Shown here piece after piece: positions 17,213 through 26,652 of a stretch of DNA of 64,000 nucleotides. The notes under the pieces are model-generated. The model made no database searches. It was not told where the DNA came from and saw only the letters and a list, made by a program, of their open reading frames with translations. The stretch lies in NCBI RefSeq assembly GCF_050015995.1, contig NZ_JBNHEP010000099.1, forward strand, positions 1-64,000, given 5' to 3'. A program made the position numbers and the translations under genes. The stretch's first letter is position 1; each line of letters opens with the position of its first letter. The stretch comes from Trichodesmium sp050015995. GTDB lineage: Bacteria > Cyanobacteriota > Cyanobacteriia > Cyanobacteriales > Microcoleaceae.

Positions 17213-18352
17213 ATGCAGTATTCTCTCTTAAGTAAATTTCAAGGCGCTTTGCTAGGAGCAGCTTTAGGAAGTTATGTAGGTTCTAACTTTGAGCATCATA
17301 TAGAAAAAAATAGGGAAAATTATAAATTATTTATTAATAAGCATAAATTTTACCTATCAAAGTTAGAGAAAAACTACTTACAAAAATGGGGAGAAATTAC
17401 AGTTAATTGTGCAAAAAGCTTAATTATAAAACAGGAATTTAATGAAGATGATTGGCAGAAAGTTTATAGAGAATGGCAAAATAAGTGGAACAATAAAAAA
17501 AATTATACTTACGAGCCAAACAAAATAAAAGATTCTCCAATAGAATTAGAAAAATTAGTAGAGATAGTTAATAATAATCAGCCTAATTTTAACTACATAA
17601 ATAATGATATTTTGAATCCGACAGCCAGTAAAGGCATTATTACTAGCTTGCCAGTTTCCTTGATATACCATGAAGATGAATTTAAACTGCAACAAAAATT
17701 GCATCAATGGGGAAAAGTTTGGGAAAATTACTTAGAAATAAACCTCGGCAACTTAGTAGTTGGATATATAATAGCCCAAACTTTGACAGAGAGATTAGAC
17801 CCCTTGACCATCATACCGAAAATTATCGACTATATTGGAGAAAAAGAACCATTAGTAGGGCAACTTAGACAAGTAGAAAAATTGATTAACCAGGGAGCAA
17901 ATTTAGATGCAGCAATAAATCATTTGTCAAAAAATGTTAAATCTCTTGAGAAACAGCAAATATTTTGCGAGGGTCAACAAAGAACCTTATCTTCTGCTTT
18001 TTTCATACCTATTTCTTTGGCCTTATACTGCTTTCTCAGTACCCCAGAAAATTTGGGTTTAGCAGTATTACGTTCTGCAAGAACAGGATGGGCAACTCAG
18101 ACCTGTACTATAGTAGGTACTTTATCAGGAGCTTATAACAGTAGTGCTGGAGTTCCTGTGGAATGGCGACAAAAAATGGGGTTTGAACTTTTGGGCATGA
18201 AGGATGAAATGCAGATTATGAAGTTGGCAAAAAGCCTTTGGGCAGTTTGGTCTGGAGTTTATGAACCAAACAATGTCACACAAAATATAGTGCCAGCAGT
18301 TGCTGCAAGCAATGTGATTCGTCCTCGCCCTCACCCAGCTAGTGGATCTTGA
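17213..18352 (+). CDS. ADP-ribosylglycohydrolase-like protein, probably non-catalytic
   Basis: A 379-residue protein beginning MQYSLLSKFQGALLGAALGS. The LLSKFQGALLGAALG start and the C-terminal segments PISLALYCFLSTPENLGLAV and ARTGWATQTCTIVGTLSGAYN (cf. family GAxxGA near the end) resemble the all-helical ADP-ribosylglycohydrolase fold. The usual metal-binding Asp residues (GDALG and the TDD motif) are not seen: GSYVG stands where GDALG is expected. It is therefore probably a scaffold-only or diverged member. It ends 30 bp before the PgpH-like gene on the same strand and probably forms an operon with it. Function unknown. Confidence 0.7.
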   Translation: MQYSLLSKFQGALLGAALGSYVGSNFEHHIEKNRENYKLFINKHKFYLSKLEKNYLQKWGEITVNCAKSLIIKQEFNEDDWQKVYREWQNKWNNKKNYTYEPNKIKDSPIELEKLVEIVNNNQPNFNYINNDILNPTASKGIITSLPVSLIYHEDEFKLQQKLHQWGKVWENYLEINLGNLVVGYIIAQTLTERLDPLTIIPKIIDYIGEKEPLVGQLRQVEKLINQGANLDAAINHLSKNVKSLEKQQIFCEGQQRTLSSAFFIPISLALYCFLSTPENLGLAVLRSARTGWATQTCTIVGTLSGAYNSSAGVPVEWRQKMGFELLGMKDEMQIMKLAKSLWAVWSGVYEPNNVTQNIVPAVAASNVIRPRPHPASGS

Positions 18353-18382
18353 AAACTCTATGATGTTTAGACATCAAGAAAT

Positions 18383-20884
18383 ATGTATCTGACACGTTTA
18401 ATTGGGAAATTATTGAAACCCCAGAAAAAACAACAAACATCCCGTTGGTCAACTCTGGCAACTTCGCCAATGTTGGTAGTGCTTGCAATAACATCTCTAA
18501 CAGCTACCATGGGTAAAGGTTATTACAGGGAACCAGAATTAAGAGAAGGAATTATTTCCCCTAAAACCATCAAGGCTCCAGATAGTGCTACAGTTATTGA
18601 TGTAAAAGAGACTGACCAGAAGCGTAAATCAGCTATACGTGGGGATATCACTGTGTTTATGATTAATGAATCAGTGAATCAAAGTGTGGACAAAGAATTA
18701 AAAGCAATACTGGTACTGGGTAATCAAGCTAGAGAAATAGTTGCTAATTTTCCTTTTATAAACACAGGCATATTATCAACAACTAGTCAAGCACACCTAC
18801 GTCAAGTTTCCGAAGAAAAGTGGCAGGCTATTCAAAAAATAATCGAGGAGGAGTTGCAAGAAAGACCTCCTGGACCTGAGTCAGACACAACGACTTCTAC
18901 TAAATTAACTCAAGATTCAGAAAAAGTTACACCTAAAAACAATAATGTAACAATTCCAACTTCAAGAGAGGAGAAATTGTCTGGTAGAACATCAATACCA
19001 AATGAAAATCAAAACAATAGTCCCATAGTCATTAGTAGTAGAGATCAAAAAGCAATTTCAGAACTACTAGCTTATCGCAAGAAGAGTTTATATGAAAATT
19101 ACTCTAGAGTTTTAGATGATGTATCGCAAGCTCGCAGTTTGTACGAAAATGCAACGAAAATTGTGACTCAAGAGCAAGAAAATGAAGTATACGATCCTAC
19201 TTTACTGCAATTGTCTGATGGTGCTTGGGAAAAAACTAAGATAGGTATTGAAAGAGTAAAAGATCGGATCTTGGCTCAAGGAATATCGCCAAATTTCCCC
19301 AAACAGGAATGGGTTAAGGCTCTAAGTGTGCAAGTGGCAGGTGTAGTGCCAGTAGAAACTGAAGATTTAGCAATCGAAATTTTGAAGAAGGTTTTGAAGG
19401 CTAATTTAGTACAAGATCCAGAAGGAACTAAGAAATTAATAGAGCAGGCAGCACAAGATATTAAACCTGTGGAATACAAAGTCCGAAAGGATGAAATTAT
19501 TGTGAAAACAGGAGAAAAAATTGACCGTAAGGCATTTATTCTCTTAGAGAAGTTTAATCTTAGTGGCCGTAGAGTGAATTGGCCCAGCTTGGTGGTATTT
19601 GTATGCATTGTGAGTGGTGCTGTAGGTATAGTATTTATAGTAGAAAGGCAATTTAAACCCTGTTTTAGGCGCAGAGATAATATACTTCTATTATTGTTGA
19701 GTTTGAGTGCTCCTTTAATGGTGGCGTTGAGAGTTCCTTGGAGTAGTAGTTTGCCCGCAATTGGTTTGTTGGTGGGAAACTTCTACGGTTCAACTATGGG
19801 AGTAACATTGGTGGGGTTGATATCTGTGGTACTGCCTATTGGTATGGATGTTGACAAAATAGATTGGTTTGCTAGTGCTGCTGGTGGTATTGTTGGTAGT
19901 TTGGTAGCAGAAAAAATGCGATCGCGTGAGGAACAAGCACTTTTAGGTGTAGGGGTGGGGTTAACTCAAGGTACGGTGTATTTGTTGACAAATTTGATTG
20001 TTCGTGCTACTCCTGGATTATTATGGTATGCGATTATGGGTCCGGTAGGTTTGCAAGCACTAGCAGGTCTGGTTTGGAGTATTGTTGCTTTGGGTGTGAG
20101 TCCATATTTGGAGCATTTATTTGATTTGATTACTCCGATCCGTTTGTCTGAATTGGCTAATCCTAATCGCCCTCTCCTGAAGCGTTTGGCATCTGAAGCA
20201 CCTGGTACTTTTCAGCATACTCTGTTTGTGGCTAGTTTGGCGGAAGCGGCGGCACGAGAAATTGGTTGCAATGTAGAATTGGTGAGAACGGGTACTTTGT
20301 ATCATGATATTGGAAAAATGCACGACCCATTAGGTTTTATTGAAAATCAAATGGGTGGGCCGAATAAACATGATGAAATTAACGATCCATGGGTGAGTGT
20401 AGAAATTATCAGAAAGCACGTTACTGAAGGATTGGTGATGGCTCGTAGGCATCGATTACCGAAGGCTATTAGGGCGTTTATTCCCGAACATCAGGGTACA
20501 ATGTTAATCGCTTTTTTCTATTACCAAGCCAAGCAAAGAGCTGAGAAGGAAGCAAAGGTGATTAAGGAAGAGCTTTTTCGCTATGCAGGACCTATTCCAC
20601 AGTCACGGGAAACAGCTATTGTGATGTTGGCAGATTCTTGTGAAGCAGCGTTGCGATCGCTTAAGGATGCTACTCATAAGGATGCGCTACAGATGGTGAA
20701 GAAAATTTTGCGGGCACGTTGGCAGGATAATCAATTGGTTGATTCTGGTTTGACGAGGGGAGAGATGTCGAGTATTGCAGAAATTTTTGTACAGGTATGG
20801 GAACAGTATAATCACAAACGTATTGCTTATCCTAAAGCGGCAATGAATCCAAATCAGGTAAAAACTGCAAAATCTAGTTGTTAG
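18383..20884 (+). CDS. 7TM-HD family phosphohydrolase (PgpH-like)
   Basis: An 833-residue membrane protein of the 7TMR-HD class, related to PgpH cyclic-di-AMP phosphodiesterases. An N-terminal membrane segment (MLVVLAITSLTATMG) leads into an extracytoplasmic domain (about 50-390). This contains a low-complexity linker and the conserved KVRKDEIIVKTGEKID stretch. Several membrane helices follow (about 405-580), then a cytosolic HD domain with the HDIG signature YHDIGKMHDP and later IPEHQGTMLIAFFYYQAKQ. The metal-binding His and Asp appear intact. Family knowledge predicts hydrolysis of c-di-AMP; this has to be taken by homology. It is downstream of, and likely co-transcribed with, the glycohydrolase-like gene. 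Confidence 0.9.
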   Translation: MYLTRLIGKLLKPQKKQQTSRWSTLATSPMLVVLAITSLTATMGKGYYREPELREGIISPKTIKAPDSATVIDVKETDQKRKSAIRGDITVFMINESVNQSVDKELKAILVLGNQAREIVANFPFINTGILSTTSQAHLRQVSEEKWQAIQKIIEEELQERPPGPESDTTTSTKLTQDSEKVTPKNNNVTIPTSREEKLSGRTSIPNENQNNSPIVISSRDQKAISELLAYRKKSLYENYSRVLDDVSQARSLYENATKIVTQEQENEVYDPTLLQLSDGAWEKTKIGIERVKDRILAQGISPNFPKQEWVKALSVQVAGVVPVETEDLAIEILKKVLKANLVQDPEGTKKLIEQAAQDIKPVEYKVRKDEIIVKTGEKIDRKAFILLEKFNLSGRRVNWPSLVVFVCIVSGAVGIVFIVERQFKPCFRRRDNILLLLLSLSAPLMVALRVPWSSSLPAIGLLVGNFYGSTMGVTLVGLISVVLPIGMDVDKIDWFASAAGGIVGSLVAEKMRSREEQALLGVGVGLTQGTVYLLTNLIVRATPGLLWYAIMGPVGLQALAGLVWSIVALGVSPYLEHLFDLITPIRLSELANPNRPLLKRLASEAPGTFQHTLFVASLAEAAAREIGCNVELVRTGTLYHDIGKMHDPLGFIENQMGGPNKHDEINDPWVSVEIIRKHVTEGLVMARRHRLPKAIRAFIPEHQGTMLIAFFYYQAKQRAEKEAKVIKEELFRYAGPIPQSRETAIVMLADSCEAALRSLKDATHKDALQMVKKILRARWQDNQLVDSGLTRGEMSSIAEIFVQVWEQYNHKRIAYPKAAMNPNQVKTAKSSC

Positions 20885-20923
20885 TAAATGTTAGATGTTA
20901 GACGGTTAAGGAGTAGTAAAATT

Positions 20924-21028
20924 GGCGTTGCTGAAATGTAATGGTAAGTAGTAGCTGAAGGTCAAATTGAAAAACTTATGTTTTGCGTTGATGCTTAATC
21001 TAAAAATCATTACCACTCAGCAACGCCG
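20924..21028. repeat. Imperfect inverted repeat with GGCGTTGCTGA ends
   Basis: GGCGTTGCTGAAATGTAATG at the left faces CATTACCACTCAGCAACGCC at the right across about 60 bp. The ends are therefore imperfect inverted repeats, resembling a miniature element. Only one copy is seen in the window. Between 21029 and 21514 there is no supported gene. Confidence 0.6.
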
Positions 21029-21514
21029 TAAAATTTATTGCCATAGTAGCCTATATCTGTTGTCAGCTATAGCATTACGCAAATAGGTGTTTGACATTTA
21101 TAAATGCTCAAACTCATTCAGAGATTACTTTTGACTTTTTATATCAAATCCGATTAATTCGGTATAAAAAAATGTTCTATCTTCGCGTCATTGCCAAATA
21201 CTTACAAGATTACCCAATCTCCCCATCTTTCCACACTCTCCAAATTCCCCTCCTGGGAGGGATTAGGGGTGGGTCTCCACATATGATATCTAATATCAAA
21301 TTCATGCATAGATAGTTACAGTAAAATGATCGCAAAACTGTTAGTAATTTTGCAGCCGATGTAGGGGGGAGAAATCAAATTATCCCTTGATAAAAAAACA
21401 ATTTTTTATCATTTAAGAACTATTTTTGGTCAATTATGGAACACTTTTACTCTCAGACCAAATAAATAATACAGCGGATTCCAGGTTGATGAGGTACAGT
21501 GACACTAAATTTTT

Positions 21515-21618
21515 GGTAGTCCTGCTCGCGTAATGGTAAAATATAAATTAAAGTTTAATTTTCTAGCTATGCACTGTCCTAAATGCCAATCTACTAAAAT
21601 TATCAAATATGGACATAC
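21515..21618 (+). mobile_element. IS1-family end remnant
   Basis: Begins with the IS1 terminal repeat GGTAGTCCTGCTCGCGTAAT and continues as the first ~30 codons of the same transposase (MHCPKCQSTKIIKYGHT), nearly identical to the 5' end of the element at 5677-6506. It then stops abruptly where IS5-related sequence begins. It is a solo end left by a deletion or by insertion of the IS5 element. Confidence 0.88.
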
Positions 21619-21654
21619 AAGGAAATAGGGTAAAAATAACAGTGCGTGGCACAG

Positions 21655-22656
21655 CTAACCTACACCAATGTAGATATGAGTAAGTCCAAGTCCAAGTCTA
21701 AGTCTAAGTCCAAGTCCAAGTCCAAGTCTAAGTACCTCCTCAGTAACTGGTCTGAGTACGATGCTTCCCTAAAACAGAGAGGAAGTCTGACATTTTGGCT
21801 TAGTGATGAAGTAATAGAGCAGTGGGTAAATCAACAAAGGACATAGATAGGGGAGCATCTAATACTTATAGTGATGTAGCTATTGAACTAATAGTCACTT
21901 TAAGTAGTTTGTATGGACTAGCGTATGGGACAAACAGAAGGATTTGTGGAATCTATATTTGATTTGATGGAACTAGACTTACCTGTACCAGACCATAGCA
22001 CTGTATCTCGTAGGCTCAGAAAATTAAATATTGTGATACCAGTGATGCCAAGGACAGAAGGAATGCACTTGGTAGTAGATTCTACGGGGGTTAAAGTATA
22101 TGGAGATGTCTAATGGAAAACAAGGATTCATGGTGTAGGCAAACGCAGAACATGGCGCAAACTACACCTAGGAGTGAATCAGGCCACCGGAGAGATTGTT
22201 ACAGCGGTGGTAACAACTAATGATTTGAGTGACGACCAAGTATTTGATGATCTATTAGATGGAGTAGAAGGAGAGATTACCCAAGTATCAGGTGATGGAG
22301 CTTATGATCGGCGTAAGTGTTATGAAAAAGCTAGCCAGTTAGGGGCAAAAACAACAATTCCACCACGAAAAAATGCAGTGATTTGGCAGCATGGCAACTG
22401 CCAAGGTACTCCCCATCCTAGAGATGAAAACCTGAGACGCATTCGTATTTGTGGGCGAAAGAAATGGAAGCGTGAAAGTGGTTACCATCGACGTTCCCTA
22501 TCTGAAACTACTATGTTTAGGCTCAAAGTGATATTTGGAGGGAAGTTGCGACGACGAAAATTTGACAATCAAGCAGTAGAGTTGTTCATACAATGTGCCA
22601 TACTGAACCACATGATTCAAACAGGTAAACCCAAAAGCTACAAAATTGAAATCTAG
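21655..22656 (+). pseudogene. IS5-family transposase, interrupted by stops
   Basis: Open segments in order give LTYTNVDMSKSKSK, YLLSNWSEYDASLKQRGSLT and FWLSDEVIEQWV. Then, after stops, come GQTEGFVESIFDLMELDLPV, PDHSTVSRRLRKL, LVVDSTGVKVYG and GKRRTWRKLHLGVNQATGEI. The last is VSGDGAYDRRKCYE, followed by the C-terminal region up to HMIQTGKPKSYKIEI. The DSTG and DGAYD motifs are the first two catalytic acids of IS5-type DDE transposases. At least two nonsense codons (near 21845 and 22113) inactivate it. An SK-encoding hexamer array has expanded near the N-terminus. The IS ends were not found. Confidence 0.9.
21676..21732. repeat. AAGTCC/AAGTCT hexamer array
   Basis: About nine tandem hexamers alternating AAGTCC and AAGTCT, encoding Ser-Lys repeats at the start of the IS5 transposase remnant. 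The expansion lies between MSK and the family-conserved YLLSNWSEYDASL, so it is an insertion relative to the expected protein. Confidence 0.88.
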
Positions 22657-22680
22657 TTAACTTCCACTAAGGGAGTTGTC

Positions 22681-22712
22681 GCGTTGGCGGAGCCTAGCGG
22701 CAGCTATATCGC
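22681..22712. repeat. Short GCG...CGC dispersed repeat (type 1), second copy
   Basis: GCGTTGGCGGAGCCTAGCGG followed by CAGCTATATCGC. It matches the insert in the IS1 transposase at 5992-6024 apart from the middle few bases. It lies 24 bp after the IS5 transposase stop. Bases 22713-23022 hold no gene I can recognise. Confidence 0.8.
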
Positions 22713-23022
22713 CACTTTCATGCAACAAAGCCATTATTAACTATTAATTATTCGGTAATCTAGCTTTGGATAGGTTTGGCAAAATAGAATAGAAGATTAG
22801 TCAGAGTTAGAGTTCAATAAACTATGCAATGTCTGGAGTGTTTTTCCTTTGACCTACAACTGCCACAATGTATAACTGTTTAATCGGATTTAATATCATA
22901 CCATTTCGACAAAATATCATTATGCTAATAGTATAAATTTTTGACTTTGATTAACTTAATTTTTTATTGTAATATATATTTTAAAATGGAGATTAAATTA
23001 AAACTATAGTGCTAGAGTATAA

Positions 23023-23544
23023 ATGACTATTATTGGAACTAGAGAAGCAGCTTTTTTATTGGGTATCTGTTGTCAACGAGTCAGAGTGTTACTTGCTCAA
23101 GGTAGAATAAAAGGAGCATACAAACACAAAGGATTTTGGCAAATTCCTCTTTATGGCAAAATGCCCGTTGTTATCCCTGGTACTAGAGGTCCGAAAGGTG
23201 TATGGTGCCATTATAAACGAAAGCTCCCAACAAAGATTCATGTCAATCAACATCTTATTAAAGCAAATGGTAAAAGAATTAAGGAAGATCCTGAGATGAC
23301 TCCCGACCAGTTGATACCAGTAATTACTTTGAAGCAGACAAATTGTAATGATATGGGTTATCAAATGGAAATTCATGGTCCTTGTCGTATCGTTTACAAG
23401 CCTTATGAACCTTTATCTTGTGGGGCACATTTGTGGATTGAGACCTACAAGCCAGTGCAGTTTGTGGATACTCAGTTTAATCCTTGTACCGCAAGGCGAG
23501 CCTATGAATATGTTGAACAAATGTGGTTAAAGTCTAAGGTATAA
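23023..23544 (+). CDS. Small HTH (excisionase-like) protein
   Basis: A 173-residue protein whose N-terminus TREAAFLLGICCQRVRVLLA QGRIKGAY reads as an excisionase/MerR-type winged HTH (residues about 5-45). The rest contains a Gly-Pro-rich basic patch (IPGTRGPKGVWCHYKRKLP) and two cysteine-containing beta-like segments (HGPCRIVYKP, SCGAHLWIETYKP) ending in a helix. No enzyme motif is visible. It lies 34 bp upstream of the TPS-CHAT gene on the same strand, so it may be co-transcribed with or regulate it. I do not recognise a named family beyond the HTH. Confidence 0.7.
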   Translation: MTIIGTREAAFLLGICCQRVRVLLAQGRIKGAYKHKGFWQIPLYGKMPVVIPGTRGPKGVWCHYKRKLPTKIHVNQHLIKANGKRIKEDPEMTPDQLIPVITLKQTNCNDMGYQMEIHGPCRIVYKPYEPLSCGAHLWIETYKPVQFVDTQFNPCTARRAYEYVEQMWLKSKV

Positions 23545-23578
23545 AGCTAATCCTAATTCCAGCTTTGCCTACTATAGT

Positions 23579-26500
23579 ATGAATGAATTATCAAAAATAG
23601 CTGCTTTGACTGGAGTAACTATTTTAAATTTCCCGTTAATGACTCTTGCCCAAATTATCCCGGCGTCTGATGGAACGGGAACAGTTGTCATGCCTACATC
23701 TCAAACCCCAAATTCACAAACTTTTGATATTGGGGGAGGGAGCCGTTCGGCAGATAGAGCTAATTTATTCCACAGTTTTGAACAGTTAAATTTGAATACT
23801 GGGCAAACGGTTAATTTTATTTCAACTCCAGAAACACAGAATATTTTGACAAGGGTTAGGGGAGGAAATATTTCTCAGATTGATGGGATGATTCGGGTGA
23901 CTGGAAGTAATGCCAATTTATTTTTGATGAATCCTGCGGGAATAATTTTTGGTTCCAATGCTCGTTTAGATGTACCTGCTTCGTTTTTCGCCACAACATC
24001 AACTGCAATTGATATTGGAAATAGTATCAATGGTTTTCCTTCGTCTCGTTTTGATACGTTTGCTCCAAACAACTATTCAGAATTAGTCGGTTCTCCTAGT
24101 GGGTTTGTTTTCTCAGGTGCATCGGGCGCAATTATTAATCAAGGAAATTTAAGAGTTAGAGACGGACAAAATATTGGGTTAGCAGGAAATTATGTTTTGA
24201 ATTTGGGAAGTCTTGATGCTACTAACGGTAATGTTCATACTGTAATAGCGCCGGAAAATGGTTGGGTTCAGATTAGGCAAAATGGAAATCTATTGAATTT
24301 AGAAGTACCAGCTCAGACTATTTTGCAAAATCCAGGTTTACCCATAGTAGCTTTGCCACAAATTCTTACGGGTGGAACTCAAGAACACGCAACAAATGTT
24401 CGGATGAGAGAAAATGGTACGATTCAGCTTACCCATTCGGAGAATGTTAATTCAGCTTTACGCCGAGGTAGAATTGCTTCTGAAACTGTAGAAACTTATA
24501 ACAATAATAATGGAGTTTCTTTTGTACCTCCTGTTTCAGGGGAAATTTTATCCAGGCAGTCGGTGAGAGTTATTAATACTTCCGAATCTGTTTTATCAAA
24601 ACAATCTGTTTCCTTAAACAGGTCTCAGAATCAGTTTAATAACAGGACTAATATTCCAGAAACTGAGTCTATTTCTGTAGAATTTCCAAATTCCTCTGCC
24701 AGGCAATATTCCAATAGTCGTTCCCAACAAACAAGAAATCAGAGCGAAATTTCACCATTGACAAATTCGAGCTTTGAGTCAGAATCTCCTTCATTCAGAC
24801 AAAGACAACTTCCCTCTGTAGAATTTCCAAATTCTTCTGCAAGTCAATATTCCAATCGTCGTTCCCAACAAACAAAAAATCGGAGCGAAATTTCACCATT
24901 GACAAATTCGAGCTTTGAGTCGGAACCTCCTTCATTGACACAACCTCGCCCTGTAGAATTTCCAAATTCTTATGCCAGGCAATATTCCAATAGTCGTTCC
25001 CAACAAACAAAAAATCGGAGCGAAATTTCACCATTGACAAATTCGAGNNNNNNNNNNNNNNNNNNNNNNNNNNNNNNNNNNNNNNNNNNNNNNNNNNNNN
25101 NNNNNNNNNNNNNNNNNNNNNNNNNNNNNNNNNNNNNNNNNNNNNNNGTCGTTCCCAACAAACAAAAAATCGGAGCGAAATTTCACCATTGACAAATTCG
25201 AGCTTTGAGTCAGAACCTCCTTCATTCAGACAAAGACAACCTCGTCCCTCAGATACAACTAATATTCTAGAAACCAGACTTTCTCCAGTTGCACCTTTGA
25301 ATAATTCTGAAATTAGATTATCTGTAGAACCAGAACCATCCTTACCAAGAGTATCTGCCATTAGAGAAAGAATTCCAATTGCTGAAACTGACTCAGAGTT
25401 GATAACGAATTATCCAGTTGTGCAGTCTCTCTCATCCACTCATACTCAATTTCCAACCGCACAAATTTTAACCGAAGCTAGTATTCGAGAAATTTTTAGT
25501 CAAATTGAGGCTCAAACCGAGCAAAAACCTGCTGCGATTTATGTCATTACTCATCCAAACCAATTGACTGAACAAATTGAAGGTGTGGAACTACAGAATT
25601 TCACAAGCGGACTAACTTTAATGTTGGTCTTGCCAGATGGTAAACCAATTGTCAAAACTATTCCAGATGTAGAAGCGAAAAAACTCCGTCGAATTGCAAA
25701 AGAATTTTATATGGAAGTCAGCGACCCTAGAACAACAGGATGGCCGGCAGCTCGCCAACTATATAAGTGGTTAATTGCTCCCCTAGAAGCCGACTTAAAA
25801 GAGGCTGGTATCAATACTCTCTTATTTTATTTAGATGAAGAGTTACGTTCAATTCCCTTAGCTGCCTTGTATGACGGGCAAAATTTTTTGATTGAGAATT
25901 ATAATTTTAGTCTAATTCCCAGTTTGAGTCTTACCAATGCTAGTTATGAGGGGCTGGAAAATGCTGAAGTTCTGGCAATGGGAATGTCGGAATTTGTAGA
26001 CAAACCTACTCTACCTAGTGTTCCAACTGAAGTTTTAACTATTACAGAAAAATTATGGTCAGGGGAAGTTTTACTCAATAAATCTTTTACTCTAGAGAAT
26101 CTTCAGAAAAAGCGGAGCCAACAAACATTTAAAATTATTCATATAGCTACTCATGCTAACTTCTCTCCCGAAAATCCTCCCTACATTCAACTTTGGGATC
26201 GAAAACTACCTCTGAAAGAACTCCGAGATTTAAAGTGGTATAAACAACCCCAGGTGGAGTTGTTGGTTTTGAGTGCCTGTGAAACAGGTTTGGGGAATAC
26301 ATTAGAAACTGAAATGGGATTTGCCGGGTTAGCTCATCAAGCTGGAGTCAAGTCTGCCTTAGCAAGTTTGTGGCAAGTTAGCGATGTGGGAACTTTGAGG
26401 TTGATGATTGAGTTTTACCGTAACTTAAAGTCAAGTTCGATTAAAGCAGAAGCTTTGAGAAACGCACAGTTGGCTTTGTTGCGTGGAAAGGTTGAGGTTG

Positions 26501-26631
26501 AAACAGGTTTGCTCCACTCCACTCGGGGAGATGCTTCGGTATCAAACACCTTAGCCCTTCGTTTACAGACAGAAGATTTATCTCATCCTTATTATTGGGC
26601 TAGTTTTACAATGATTGGTAGTCCATGGTAA
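23579..26631 (+). CDS. Secreted TPS-domain / CHAT protease fusion (contains gap)
   Basis: One gene spanning an assembly gap. The reading frame differs on the two sides only because the 100 N are a placeholder. The N-terminus has a signal-like start and the filamentous-haemagglutinin TPS domain (about residues 25-150: VNFISTPETQNILTRVRGGN, ANLFLMNPAGIIFGSNARLD). A Ser/Asn-rich region with ~45-residue repeats follows (24677-25240). The C-terminal ~330 residues are a CHAT caspase-like domain with His in IHIATHANFS and Cys in LVLSACETGLG, both catalytic residues present, ending HPYYWASFTMIGSPW. The TPS domain implies export through a TpsB partner, which is not in the window. Proteolysis outside the cell or at the surface is inference. 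Confidence 0.88.
24677..25240 (+). repeat. ~45-residue tandem repeats in the CHAT fusion
   Basis: At least four copies of a 135-141-bp unit encoding VEFPNSSARQYSNSRSQQTK followed by NRSEISPLTNSSFESEPPS. Copies start at about 24677, 24818 and 24953; a partial copy resumes after the gap at 25148. Units differ by a few residues and by their link (FRQRQLPS versus LTQPRP). The repeat is the likely cause of the assembly break. Confidence 0.93.
25048..25147. other. Assembly gap (100 N) inside the CHAT fusion
   Basis: Exactly 100 undetermined bases between two repeat copies. About 55 bp of one unit is present around it, so about 80 bp, or 80 plus whole ~135-bp units, is missing. A missing length of that kind restores a single frame from TPS to CHAT. 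Confidence 0.98.
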
Positions 26632-26652
26632 GCGATCGCCTAATTCTTTCTA

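Noticed and set aside
21091..21315. 74-residue + strand frame downstream of the PgpH-like gene
   Set aside because: AT-rich spacer sequence with CTCCCCATC-type repeats; no motif or start-site support.
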